From NCBI GenBank assembly GCA_017643385.1, contig JAEPNN010000001.1:62001-126000 (forward strand): a stretch of DNA of 64,000 nt, given 5' to 3'. This DNA is from Dinoroseobacter sp. GTDB lineage: Bacteria; Pseudomonadota; Alphaproteobacteria; Rhodobacterales; Rhodobacteraceae. Positions 47,478 to 55,759 of the stretch are shown here, one piece after another. Position numbers and translations under genes: made by a program. Under the pieces are notes generated by a model that saw nothing but the letters and a program-made list of their open reading frames with translations, was not told the origin of the DNA and did no database searches. Each line of letters opens with the position of its first letter. Positions within the stretch are counted from its first letter, which is position 1.

Positions 47478-48700
47478 CATTGAAGATCGAACGTCTCGGG
47501 TTGCATGGTGATGGTATTGCCGCAGGACCTGTTTATGTACCACGGACCCTGCCGGGAGAACGGATTACAGGCGAGATTTCTGGCGATCGGATCCTCGCCC
47601 CCAAGATTGTGATGCCGTCGGATGTGCGCGTGAAAGCACCCTGCGCGCATTATAACCGTTGTGGAGGGTGTGCTTTGCAGCATGCCCGCGATGATTACGT
47701 TGCCGAATGGAAGCAGGGAGTTGTTTTCTCTGCGCTTGCAGCTCATGGGATCGAAACCGAGTTTCGGGACATCATCACTTCTCCCACCAGATCCCGGCGC
47801 CGCGCGACCCTTTCGGGGCGCCGCCTTAAGAAGGGTGCAACGGTTGGTTTTCATACCCGTGCATCGGATAATCTGGTCGAGATCCCGAATTGCCAGCTTT
47901 TGGATGAAGATCTTCTGGACGTCTTGCCGGCGCTAGAAGCACTGACCCATCTTATAGGATCCCGCAAAACCGAGGTCGCATTTGCGGTGACCCTTGGCGT
48001 TGATGGTCTTGATGTTGATATCAGTGTCGAGCGTGAGTTCGACGCGATCATGGTGTCGAAATTGGCGGAACTCGCACGCACGTACAATCTCGCGCGGGTG
48101 TCGCAGCGGGGTGAACCTGTTCTCACCCGCCGCGCCCCGCGAATCTCGTTTGACGAGATATACGTAGTGCCCCCTCCGGGTGCATTTCTGCAAGCGACCC
48201 CAGAAGGGGAATCTGCCTTACGGACCGCGGTGAACGAAGCTGTGGGACGCGCCGGTTCAATCGTGGACCTGTTCTCGGGATGCGGGACTTTTGCATTGCC
48301 GCTGGCGCGCAAGTCTCGGGTGCATGCCGTTGAAGGAGAGGCGGACATGGTTCAGGCCCTGCATGATGGGTGGAGGCAAGCCTCAGGTCTGAAGCATGTC
48401 AGTATCGAAGCGCGTGATTTGTTCCGGCGTCCGCTGATGTCGGACGAGTTGCGCACGTTTGATGCGGCCGTGATTGATCCTCCCCGAGCGGGCGCTGAAG
48501 CGCAGGTCGCTGAATTGGCGGTGTCCGGAATTGATCGCATTGCATTCGTGTCTTGCAATCCGGTGACATTCGCCCGTGACGCAAAAACACTAATTGAGGC
48601 GGGTTATCGCCTGAATTGGGTGCAAGTTGTCGACCAGTTTCGCTGGTCTGCCCATATCGAGCTTGCCGCGAGCTTCAGCGCAGCCCATATCGCCGCCTGA
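47474..48700 (+). CDS. TrmA/RumA-type RNA (uracil-5-)-methyltransferase family protein
   Basis: A 408-residue SAM-dependent RNA methyltransferase. The iron-sulfur cluster cysteines appear as CAHYNRCGGCALQH near residues 57-70, the SAM loop as DLFSGCGTFALPLA, and the catalytic region as DPPRAGAEAQ followed by SCNPVTFARD. Family members make 5-methyluridine in 23S rRNA or tRNA. The exact target cannot be told. It is coupled to the ABC pair by ATGA. Confidence 0.9.
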   Translation: MTLKIERLGLHGDGIAAGPVYVPRTLPGERITGEISGDRILAPKIVMPSDVRVKAPCAHYNRCGGCALQHARDDYVAEWKQGVVFSALAAHGIETEFRDIITSPTRSRRRATLSGRRLKKGATVGFHTRASDNLVEIPNCQLLDEDLLDVLPALEALTHLIGSRKTEVAFAVTLGVDGLDVDISVEREFDAIMVSKLAELARTYNLARVSQRGEPVLTRRAPRISFDEIYVVPPPGAFLQATPEGESALRTAVNEAVGRAGSIVDLFSGCGTFALPLARKSRVHAVEGEADMVQALHDGWRQASGLKHVSIEARDLFRRPLMSDELRTFDAAVIDPPRAGAEAQVAELAVSGIDRIAFVSCNPVTFARDAKTLIEAGYRLNWVQVVDQFRWSAHIELAASFSAAHIAA

Positions 48701-48719
48701 TACAAGATGAGGTCGAAAC

Positions 48720-49493
48720 ATGCGTGAGCAACTGGCAGTCTGGCTGGATCAGCCAAGGGTACGTAACTTCATAATCGGCGTTATCGTGATCAATGCGATC
48801 CTACTGGGAATGGAAACCTCCCAGACCCTGATGCATCAGGCCGGTGGATTGATCACGACACTGGACATGATCTGCCTTGTGATTTTTGTCATTGAGCTGG
48901 CCTTGAAGCTCTTTGCGCTTGGTCCCCGCTTCTTTCGCAATGGGTGGAACATCTTCGATTTCCTGATCGTCGGCGTTTCGCTGATGCCAGGAGCGCAGTC
49001 GCTTTCAGTGCTTCGAGCCCTTCGGATCATGAGGTTGTTGCGCGTGATTTCTGCCGCCCCGCGTCTGCAAAGGGTTGTCGAGGGCTTCATCACGGCACTT
49101 CCAGGTATGGGAAGTGTGTTCCTCTTAATGGCAATGATTTTCTACATTGGCTCAGTTATGGCGACAAAGCTGTTTGCGGAAAGCTTTCCGCAGTGGTTCG
49201 GATCGCTGGGCCAGTCAGCCTATTCGCTCTTCCAGATCATGACGCTTGAGTCATGGTCGATGGGAATCGTTCGGCCCGTTATGGAAGTGTATCCTTACGC
49301 CTGGGGGTTCTTCGTTCCGTTTATCATGATGACTACTTTTGCAGTGGTGAACCTGCTGGTTGGTCTGATCGTCAATTCGATGCAGGATGCACATGGTGCT
49401 GAGGAAAGCGAGCGCACTGACGCCTACCGTGATGAGGTGCTGGAACGCCTCAGGGATATCGAAAAGCGACTTGCCGACACTAAGAAAGGATAG
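48720..49493 (+). CDS. Bacterial voltage-gated sodium channel (NaChBac/NavAb type)
   Basis: A 257-residue six-helix ion channel subunit that should assemble as a tetramer in the inner membrane. The S4 voltage sensor has arginines every third residue (R99, R102, R105, R108). The pore selectivity filter TLESWSM at residues 175-181 is the same as that of characterised bacterial sodium channels such as NavAb. S6 ends NLLVGLIVNSMQDA, and a charged C-terminal coiled coil (about 226-257) follows. Na+ selectivity is inferred from the Glu in the filter. It follows the RNA methyltransferase gene by 19 bases with a GAGG site. Confidence 0.93.
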   Translation: MREQLAVWLDQPRVRNFIIGVIVINAILLGMETSQTLMHQAGGLITTLDMICLVIFVIELALKLFALGPRFFRNGWNIFDFLIVGVSLMPGAQSLSVLRALRIMRLLRVISAAPRLQRVVEGFITALPGMGSVFLLMAMIFYIGSVMATKLFAESFPQWFGSLGQSAYSLFQIMTLESWSMGIVRPVMEVYPYAWGFFVPFIMMTTFAVVNLLVGLIVNSMQDAHGAEESERTDAYRDEVLERLRDIEKRLADTKKG

Positions 49494-49547
49494 GGGTCCG
49501 ACAAGGTTTCTGGCATACAGAGCCAAAAAAACGATCGAGGCAGATCA

Positions 49548-50039
49548 ATGCAGTTTACAAGACGTACAATGCTGGTCGGGCTAGCTGCCCTGACCGCCGC
49601 CTGTTCCAAATTCAAGCGCTACGATGGACCGTTGGTTACACGTATTGCGGTGACAAAGTCAGACCTGAAGATGAACCTCTTCCACAATGAAGACGTTTTG
49701 AAGACATATGACATCTCTCTGGGGTTTGCGCCTATTGGCCCCAAACAGGTGGAAGGGGACGGAAAGACCCCGGAAGGCCACTATTATATAGACAGGCGAA
49801 ATCCAAACAGCGCATTCCACTTGTCGCTGGGAATTTCCTATCCGAATGAAGAAGACATCGCTTACGCGGCATCAATGGGGCTCGAGCCAGGCGGAGACAT
49901 CTTCATCCACGGGCAAAAAGGCTGGATCGATCCCGGTGATGGTAACTGGACGGCAGGCTGTATCGCGGTCACCAACAAGGAAATAGAAGAAATCTATTCG
50001 ATGGTTGGGACTGGTGTGCCGATCGATATATCTGCCTGA
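49548..50039 (+). CDS. L,D-transpeptidase (YkuD), lipoprotein
   Basis: A 163-residue predicted lipoprotein with a twin-arginine-like lead (TRRTMLVGLAAL) and lipobox LTAAC with Cys19. The body is a YkuD L,D-transpeptidase with His121 in FIHGQKG and Cys138 in TAGCIAV, the HxG and SxGCI/R elements of the fold; the canonical Ser before Gly is Ala here and the Arg after Cys is Ile. Such enzymes crosslink peptidoglycan or attach lipoproteins to it. It stands 54 bases after the channel gene. Confidence 0.88.
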   Translation: MQFTRRTMLVGLAALTAACSKFKRYDGPLVTRIAVTKSDLKMNLFHNEDVLKTYDISLGFAPIGPKQVEGDGKTPEGHYYIDRRNPNSAFHLSLGISYPNEEDIAYAASMGLEPGGDIFIHGQKGWIDPGDGNWTAGCIAVTNKEIEEIYSMVGTGVPIDISA

Positions 50040-50042
50040 TTC

Positions 50043-50576
50043 TCAGGTCTGGATTTGTGTCGTGCCCGTAAGAGTCCCGGTATTAAGAACCCACCAAAGC
50101 CGACCACTGTCTTCCTGATACCAGGCAAAGCCCATGTCGGCAGCATTCGCGTCTAATAGTATTTCGCGTGAGCCCTGTTCTTCCATCCATGCCGCCAGTG
50201 TTTCCAGTTCGGTTTCGAAAGTCTCGGACAGAACCTCACCCAGGAACTGACCGACATATCCAGCGCGCGTGACGCGTTGCAGCGGAGAAGACCCGTCCGA
50301 ACCGAAATGCCATGGCCGATTTTGAAGCGACATATCACGCGCATGTGTTGCCGCCGCAGCCGTAAGCTCGGCATTCAACTGAAGCTGGGGCACGCCAGCT
50401 GCCTGACGTAAGGCGTTAACGCTATCAAGCATTCTGAACTTGACGACTGCTTCGTCGCGAATGTTGTAAACGCGAGGCAACGGTTTGCCATCCGGGCCGA
50501 GCGTGGGCGGTGGCGGTGTACAGGCGGTTGCTGCCACAGCCGCTATTCCCAATCCAAATGTCCTGCGCGAAAGCAT
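50043..50576 (-). CDS. CAP-domain lipoprotein
   Basis: A 177-residue exported protein. The N-terminus SRRTFGLGIAAVAATAC has a twin-arginine look and a lipobox cysteine, followed by a proline run. The rest is a CAP (SCP/PR-1) domain: NALRQAAGVPQLQLNAELTAAAATHARDMS and LGEVLSETFETELETLAAWM. The function of bacterial CAP proteins is poorly known. AAAGAGG favours the ATG at 50576 over the one at 50582. It lies three bases from the end of the first L,D-transpeptidase, in convergent orientation, and is divergent from the second. Confidence 0.85.
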   Translation of the reverse strand: MLSRRTFGLGIAAVAATACTPPPPTLGPDGKPLPRVYNIRDEAVVKFRMLDSVNALRQAAGVPQLQLNAELTAAAATHARDMSLQNRPWHFGSDGSSPLQRVTRAGYVGQFLGEVLSETFETELETLAAWMEEQGSREILLDANAADMGFAWYQEDSGRLWWVLNTGTLTGTTQIQT

Positions 50577-50742
50577 GACCATGCCTCTTTCCAGAAAAAG
50601 TCTTTGTGCTGCTCTAACGGGTTTCTGGGGTCAAATGAAAGCGAAACGTCGTAAACACCTGCTAACATTGGTTTGAATTGCGAAATTCTGAAGGTTTGGA
50701 TACGATCTGCGCAGAAATTTCCACACCAGCGGAGTTAATGGG

Positions 50743-51351
50743 ATGAGCGCTTTTGATCCAACGGGCCTGTCACGTCGCGGCTTGATTGCAGCTGGGGCAG
50801 CGGCATTTGGAACGGGGTTGGCGCCCCTGCGTGCGCAAGAGGCAGTTCCTGACGAAACTGAAGTTGAGCCTGAAATTACGACTGCGGTACGTCGAAATAT
50901 TTCGAGCTTCCGATCACTCGATTGGCGCCCATTCTTCAACAATACGGCAAATGGAGCCGTATTGGTCGACACTACGTCACGAGCGCTTCACTTCTGGTCC
51001 GAGGATGAGAGCGTTTACAAGCTCTATCCAACATCCGTTCCATTGACTGAAGACTTGACGCGATTGGGTCGGACACGTGTGGTTCAGAAGGTCGAGGGGC
51101 CAAGCTGGAGGCCCACTCCAGCCATGAAAGAGCGCAACCCTGAATGGCCCGATTTTGTTGGTCCAGGTCCTGATAACCCACTGGGAACACACGCTCTTTA
51201 TTTGAGTTGGACGTATTATCGAATCCATGGAACGCACGATACGCGCAAAATTGGACGCCGCTCGTCAAACGGATGCATCGGATTGTTCAACGAACACATC
51301 GCGGAATTATTCGGTCTCGCAAAAGTCGGCACACAAGTGTTGCTAATTTGA
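50743..51351 (+). CDS. L,D-transpeptidase (YkuD), exported
   Basis: A 202-residue exported YkuD enzyme. The N-terminus SRRGLIAAGAAAFGTGLAPLRAQ (starting at residue 10) looks like a twin-arginine signal. The catalytic region is IHGTHDTRKIGRRSSNGCIGL with His162 and Cys178, a canonical ErfK/YbiS pattern except Ile for Arg after the Cys. It is more complete than the smaller YkuD gene at 49548, from which it differs clearly in sequence. GGAG at 50731-50734 supports the ATG. Confidence 0.9.
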   Translation: MSAFDPTGLSRRGLIAAGAAAFGTGLAPLRAQEAVPDETEVEPEITTAVRRNISSFRSLDWRPFFNNTANGAVLVDTTSRALHFWSEDESVYKLYPTSVPLTEDLTRLGRTRVVQKVEGPSWRPTPAMKERNPEWPDFVGPGPDNPLGTHALYLSWTYYRIHGTHDTRKIGRRSSNGCIGLFNEHIAELFGLAKVGTQVLLI

Positions 51352-51380
51352 CGACATTACGGCCGCGCCCCGCTGTTGGG

Positions 51381-51408
51381 GATTTCCGGCCCATTGCAAT
51401 TGGAAATC
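51381..51408. repeat. Inverted repeat upstream of a small exported protein gene
   Basis: Arms GATTTCC (51381-51387) and GGAAATC (51402-51408) are perfect complements around a 14-base centre that itself contains the 8-base palindrome ATTGCAAT. No T-run follows, so it is not a typical terminator. It could be an operator for the small gene at 51506. Confidence 0.35.
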
Positions 51409-51505
51409 GTTGCTGGTTTAACAATTGCACGAGGTACAGTCTTGGGTCTGTTAGTATTTTGGGGCGTATCCACAGGATAGAACAGACAATTTCTTGGAGG
51501 GAAAC

Positions 51506-51682
51506 ATGAAAAAACTCGCTCTCGCAGCCGCATTCTCGCTGACCGCAACTTCGGTTTTCGCAGGCGGCCTGGCCGTTCCGGTAATTGAAGCACCAGTCAT
51601 CGTTGAAGACACTTCGTCTTCCTCGCCAATGATTGTTGTGCCGCTGCTTCTGCTTGCACTGCTGGCAGCTGCAAACCAGTAA
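51506..51682 (+). CDS. Small exported/membrane protein, 58 residues
   Basis: A 58-residue protein with a clear signal peptide (residues 1-18, MKKLALAAAFSLTATSVFA) and a short central region rich in Val, Ile and Ser, ending with a hydrophobic stretch (VVPLLLLALLAAAN). A strong GGAGGG lies ahead of the ATG, and a strong terminator follows 20 bases after the stop, so it is a stand-alone and likely well expressed gene. I do not recognise a family. It might be a small inner-membrane protein or a secreted peptide. Confidence 0.8.
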   Translation: MKKLALAAAFSLTATSVFAGGLAVPVIEAPVIVEDTSSSSPMIVVPLLLLALLAAANQ

Positions 51683-51702
51683 TCGGTTCGATTAAAAAAA
51701 TT

Positions 51703-51738
51703 AAAGGGCGTCTGCCATCTGGCAGGCGCCCTTTTTTT
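51703..51738. terminator. Bidirectional rho-independent terminator
   Basis: A 15-bp stem with one G-U pair (arms 51703-51717 and 51720-51734) is followed by a T-run on the plus strand and by an AT-rich run of T on the minus strand. It can end both the small gene at 51506 and hemH transcripts. Confidence 0.93.
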
Positions 51739-51765
51739 CAAACGCAGACTTTCTATCCTACGTGA

Positions 51766-52830
51766 TCAAGTGCGTGGTGAAACCCAGCCTACGAGATTAT
51801 CTTCTACGATCTTTGACAATGCTTTGATGTGGGCATCATCGTCGTTCAAACACGGTATGTAGGTAAACTGTTCACCTCCAGCGTGCTCGAAGCTTTCCTG
51901 AATCTCTTCATTAATTTCTTCAAGCGTTTCAATGCAGTCAGCTGAAAATGCGGGCGCGATGACAGCGATTCTCTTTTTTCCGGTTTCTGCAAGTCGCGCA
52001 ACTTCTTCAACGGTATAGGGCTGCAGCCATTCTTCGGGGCCAAAACGGCTTTGGAAGGTTGTTACAATCTCGGATTTGTCCCAGCCCAACCGTTCCCGAA
52101 GTAATCGAGAGGTTTTCTGACACTGGCAATGGTAGGGATCGCCCTCCATCAGATAGCGTTTTGGGACGCCATGATAGCTTGCGACCAGAACATCAGGGCG
52201 ATCTTCGATGTCAGCATATGCACGTTCGACCGATTGGGCGAGCGCTTCAATATACAATGGATGTTCAAAATAAGGGTCGACCGTTCTTACGGTTGGCTGC
52301 CATTTCAAATCCATTAGCGAACGAAAGAACCGGTCATTCGCCGTAGCCGAAGTCGCGCCTGCGTAGTGCGGATATAGCGGGAAAAACAATATCTTAGTAC
52401 ACCCCTGGGCGACCAGAGCATCCACCTTTGATTTTGTGGATGGATTGCCATAACGCATGCAGTAATCAACGACCACTTGATCGCCGTACAGCGCCTTGAG
52501 CGTATCTGTCATCTTCGCTGTTTGATCTTTTGTGATCGTTGCCAATGGGCTTTCGTTTGCTTCCATGTTCCAGATCGACTTGTAGGCCTCACCTGACGAA
52601 AAGGGCCGCTTGGTCAGGATCACAAGTTGAAGCAAGGGCTGCCAAAGCCAGGGCGAATAGTCTATTACACGCCGGTCGCTAAGAAACTCATTGAGGTAGC
52701 GTCGCATGGACCAATAGTCGTAATTGTCGGGTGTACCCAAATTTGCAAGCAACACACCGACCTTCCCGAATTTCACAGGTGGATGGTCTGCTGGCAAATG
52801 CGTTAGTTCGGTTCTGGACATCATATTCAT
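51766..52830 (-). CDS. hemH: Ferrochelatase
   Basis: A 354-residue enzyme inserting Fe2+ into protoporphyrin IX. The opening VGVLLANLGTPDNYDYWSMRRYLNEFLSDRRVID, the QRDPYH-type segment (HGVPKRYLMEGDPYHCQC), and the FSADCIETLEEI signature with the conserved acidic residues are clear. AAAGGG eight bases upstream supports the ATG at 52830. Together with hemJ and hemW it gives three heme genes in the window, not in one operon. Confidence 0.96.
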   Translation of the reverse strand: MNMMSRTELTHLPADHPPVKFGKVGVLLANLGTPDNYDYWSMRRYLNEFLSDRRVIDYSPWLWQPLLQLVILTKRPFSSGEAYKSIWNMEANESPLATITKDQTAKMTDTLKALYGDQVVVDYCMRYGNPSTKSKVDALVAQGCTKILFFPLYPHYAGATSATANDRFFRSLMDLKWQPTVRTVDPYFEHPLYIEALAQSVERAYADIEDRPDVLVASYHGVPKRYLMEGDPYHCQCQKTSRLLRERLGWDKSEIVTTFQSRFGPEEWLQPYTVEEVARLAETGKKRIAVIAPAFSADCIETLEEINEEIQESFEHAGGEQFTYIPCLNDDDAHIKALSKIVEDNLVGWVSPRT

Positions 52831-52857
52831 GCTATCGCCCTTTCAGACACCACTTTA

Positions 52858-53703
52858 CTAGGGGTCCGCGTCATTTTTTGGTTTCAGTGTCGGATCGAGC
52901 TCGGGAACACCAAGAGCATCTGCAAGGCGTGTGGTGGCCGATCCGGGCCGAAGGGGTTTGGGTTGGCTGTCAGCAGGCGCCCAGCCGATTAGAAAAATAA
53001 GGTCGAAGCTTGCGCGGTAAGGCGCATTGGCTCCGGCGAATTGAACTGAATAGGTTTCAGTGGCTATGTTCCAAATACGCTTGGTGAGCGGAATTGGATC
53101 ACGCGCGGCCAGAGCATTGGTCTCGCCCATCGTACGTAAATCAGAAACAAGCGTTTTGAGGTTTCGATATTCTACCTGCCGCGATGAGATATCAGCGACT
53201 GGCATAGCCAAGCCCGAGCGCTGCAAGAGCGCACCAAGATCACGTAGTTCTGCCATTGGGGCGACCCGCGGCGCGATACCGCCGCGAATCCTAGTCTCGG
53301 CTTGCGCGAGGCATACGCGCAGCTCTGCAAGTGTCTGCTCCCCGAAACAAACGCCAACAAACAATCCATCTTCTTTCAGCGCGCGCCGGCATTGAATGAT
53401 CTGACCAACAGGATCGTCCGCCCAGTGCAACGCCATCGCATGTACGATGATGTCGTGCGCATCAGGTTGTAAATCCAGCAGTTCAGCGTCGGGTATTATC
53501 TTTGCCGCAGGAAGGAAATCTGCCCAAACCGAAGGGTGACCGGTGACGATCGCTGGCGCTGTAAACGATCGGTTAACCTCTGCCAGTCTTTCCTGCAGCT
53601 CTAATTGGGCTTCGACATGCAGAAACGGGGTATCTGTGGACTTGGCTCCGCGCTGGCGATGGGCAAGCAAAAGGTTCCGATTTGTTAGGCGCGGTCTGGT
53701 CAT
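52858..53703 (-). CDS. SAM-dependent methyltransferase-like protein (BioC/NDUFAF5-type)
   Basis: A 281-residue protein that resembles class I methyltransferases of the BioC/NDUFAF5 group: the HDIIVHAMALHWADDPVGQIIQCRRALKEDGLFVGV region is characteristic. The glycine-rich SAM loop is not canonical (VTGHPSVWADF rather than xGxGxG), so activity is uncertain. Mitochondrial NDUFAF5 hydroxylates a complex I subunit, and its bacterial relatives may have a similar role. It lies 27 bases upstream of hemH on the same strand and is divergent from comF. Confidence 0.75.
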   Translation of the reverse strand: MTRPRLTNRNLLLAHRQRGAKSTDTPFLHVEAQLELQERLAEVNRSFTAPAIVTGHPSVWADFLPAAKIIPDAELLDLQPDAHDIIVHAMALHWADDPVGQIIQCRRALKEDGLFVGVCFGEQTLAELRVCLAQAETRIRGGIAPRVAPMAELRDLGALLQRSGLAMPVADISSRQVEYRNLKTLVSDLRTMGETNALAARDPIPLTKRIWNIATETYSVQFAGANAPYRASFDLIFLIGWAPADSQPKPLRPGSATTRLADALGVPELDPTLKPKNDADP

Positions 53704-53732
53704 GAAAGTCGGACGTGGGGAAAGGAGATAAG

Positions 53733-54476
53733 GTGCAACATGCGCTTTTACATAGGGCTATTGCTTTGGTCTACCCGCCCGAATGTGCGATGTGTCGGGC
53801 ACCCACTGGAATGGAATTTGCGTTATGTCCTGATTGCTTGGTTGAAACGCCGTTTATCACCGGGCCGGTATGCCAAGTTTGCGGAATTCCAGTACTCGGA
53901 ACGACTGAAAGCGAGTCCAGTATCGTCTGTGATGATTGTCTTTCTCACCCACGCCCATGGGGCATTGCGCGGGCGGTTTTGCGTTATGACAAAACTGCCC
54001 GAAAAATAGTTTTGGCTCTAAAACATGGCGATCGGCTTGATCTGGTTCGGACTGTAACGCCTTGGATGAAAAAGCTGGCGGCCCCGATGCTCAAGAAAAA
54101 TAGTTTGATCGTGCCCGTGCCACTGCACCCTTTGCGTCAGTTTCAGCGCCGTTACAATCAATCGGCAGAGCTTGCACGCGCTTTGTCTTTGGCGATCGCT
54201 TGGCCGTATGCGGCGCAGGCATTGCATCGGGTGCGCGTAACGCCTTCACTGGATCATAGGTCACGAGAAGAGCGATTTGATCTGTTGCGCAACGCAATAA
54301 CCGCTGATCCTGACATGGTCGGGGATCGCCATATTCTGTTGGTCGATGATGTGATGACCAGTGGTGCAACCTTGGCGGCATCTGCAGAAGCAGCCTTAAA
54401 ATCTGGTGCGACAGGTGTAGACTGTTTGGTCTTGGCTCGCGTTGAAAAGGACGATCCAGGTCTTCAGGCGTGTTAG
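53733..54476 (+). CDS. comF: ComF-family phosphoribosyltransferase-like protein
   Basis: A 247-residue ComF-type protein. The N-terminal half has four cysteine pairs (CAMC, CPDC, CQVC, CDDC), a zinc-ribbon-like arrangement. The C-terminal PRTase domain has IVPVPLHPLRQFQRRYNQS and the PRPP loop LLVDDVMTSGATL. In competent bacteria ComF assists DNA uptake; elsewhere its role is unclear. The GTG at 53733 has AAAGGAG about six bases upstream. It overlaps the convergent marR gene by four bases. Confidence 0.85.
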   Translation: MQHALLHRAIALVYPPECAMCRAPTGMEFALCPDCLVETPFITGPVCQVCGIPVLGTTESESSIVCDDCLSHPRPWGIARAVLRYDKTARKIVLALKHGDRLDLVRTVTPWMKKLAAPMLKKNSLIVPVPLHPLRQFQRRYNQSAELARALSLAIAWPYAAQALHRVRVTPSLDHRSREERFDLLRNAITADPDMVGDRHILLVDDVMTSGATLAASAEAALKSGATGVDCLVLARVEKDDPGLQAC

Positions 54477-54925
54477 CCGGACTCCGATCCTAAACGTTCG
54501 CGCAATTCCCGCAGAACCGGTAGCGCCGCCTTTAAGCGTTCATCTCCTAAGTTCTGCCCAGCATCGGATATAACTGGGGCGATTGCTGCAATGGCGACAT
54601 CGCGGGCACGCAGCCCCGAAGGGCTGATCGCAACCAATTTGCGTCGGGCGTCATCCCAATCGGGGCGGATATGCACGTGACCGGCCCATTCGAGCTTGCC
54701 AAGCGTGTTTGTCATGGCCCCTTTGGTCACATGAAGGGCACGGGCAAGCTGCGCTGGGGTTCTTTCGTCTTTTATATGCGCCAAATGGTTCAGCACTGAA
54801 AAGTGGCTGATTTCCATGCCCTTGGGCAATGCCTTGGACAGTCGGTTGCGTGCCAGTTGTTCCACAGAAAGGATTTCACTGAAAAACGCGACCGCAAGTG
54901 GATCGCTAACGGCGAGATCTGTCAT
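54473..54925 (-). CDS. MarR-family transcriptional regulator
   Basis: A 150-residue winged-helix regulator of the MarR type: ISHFSVLNHLAHIKDERTPAQLARALHVTKGAMTNTLGKLEWAGHV is the helix-turn-helix, and the wing is RPDWDDARRKLVAISPSG. It overlaps the amidase gene upstream by ATGA, so the two are co-transcribed. The ligand is unknown. Confidence 0.9.
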   Translation of the reverse strand: MTDLAVSDPLAVAFFSEILSVEQLARNRLSKALPKGMEISHFSVLNHLAHIKDERTPAQLARALHVTKGAMTNTLGKLEWAGHVHIRPDWDDARRKLVAISPSGLRARDVAIAAIAPVISDAGQNLGDERLKAALPVLRELRERLGSESG

Positions 54926-55755
54926 GTTGCCAGACAATATGCTTGTGCGCTGGAAAGGGAAGGGAGTTTTTTTCGTGTTTCCTGAACCTTCGTCAGATCA
55001 AGATCGACGACAGTAACGCCTTTTGCGGTTCCACCATCTGCCAGCACTGTTCCCCAAGGATCGATTGCCAGACTATGGCCGAAAGTCTTTCGAACGCGGT
55101 CCGTTTGGGTAGGATGTGTGCCAGTTTGTGCAGGCGCCAAAACAAAACTGCCTGTTTCGATCGCGCGCGCCCTGAGCAAGGTCTCCCAATGCCCTGGTCC
55201 AGTGGCTTGGCTGAAGGCCGAAGGAACAGTCAGTATATCGGCGCCCGCAAGCGCTAGATCGCGATAGAGGTGCGGAAACCTTAAATCGTAGCAGATCGTC
55301 ATGCCAATGTTTCCGAATGGCGTATTGACCACCACTGCGCGAGCGCCGGGCTTGTAGCCTCTGGATTCTCGGTACGTTTCCGTTTTGCTGACCTCAACAT
55401 CGAACATGTGGATCTTGTCGTACCAAGCCGCGATACCACCGGTGCTATTGATCAAGAACGACCTGTTGGCAAATCGCTCATCTTCGTCGTCCGTCTTGAG
55501 GGCAAGTGATCCGATCAGGATCCAGACCCCGAACTTGGCTGCAAGATCCTGCATGGCGGCCAGTGTTGGATCATCATCCTGCATGGTGAGTTGATCCATC
55601 TGCTGCGCGCGGGATCCAGAAAGGCAATTCGTTACCTCGGGCGTAAGCAAGATCTGCGCGTCGTGCGTAACGGCCTCATTACAAAGTGCGCACGCCTGTT
55701 CAATGTTATCAGAGACAACGTCGCTGCTTGTCATCTGGATGAGGCCAGCGCGCAT
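54922..55755 (-). CDS. Carbon-nitrogen hydrolase (Nit2/NitC-like)
   Basis: A 277-residue nitrilase-superfamily amidase. The catalytic Glu is in LTPEVTN, Lys in WYDKIHMFDV, and Cys in TICYDLRFPHLY, all in the right order. The DVEVSKTETYRES segment is typical of Nit1/Nit2 proteins, which include deaminated-glutathione amidases. It starts four bases after the grxC stop, and with grxC and the MarR gene it forms a leftward operon. Confidence 0.9.
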   Translation of the reverse strand: MRAGLIQMTSSDVVSDNIEQACALCNEAVTHDAQILLTPEVTNCLSGSRAQQMDQLTMQDDDPTLAAMQDLAAKFGVWILIGSLALKTDDEDERFANRSFLINSTGGIAAWYDKIHMFDVEVSKTETYRESRGYKPGARAVVVNTPFGNIGMTICYDLRFPHLYRDLALAGADILTVPSAFSQATGPGHWETLLRARAIETGSFVLAPAQTGTHPTQTDRVRKTFGHSLAIDPWGTVLADGGTAKGVTVVDLDLTKVQETRKKLPSLSSAQAYCLAT

Positions 55756-55759
55756 AAGA

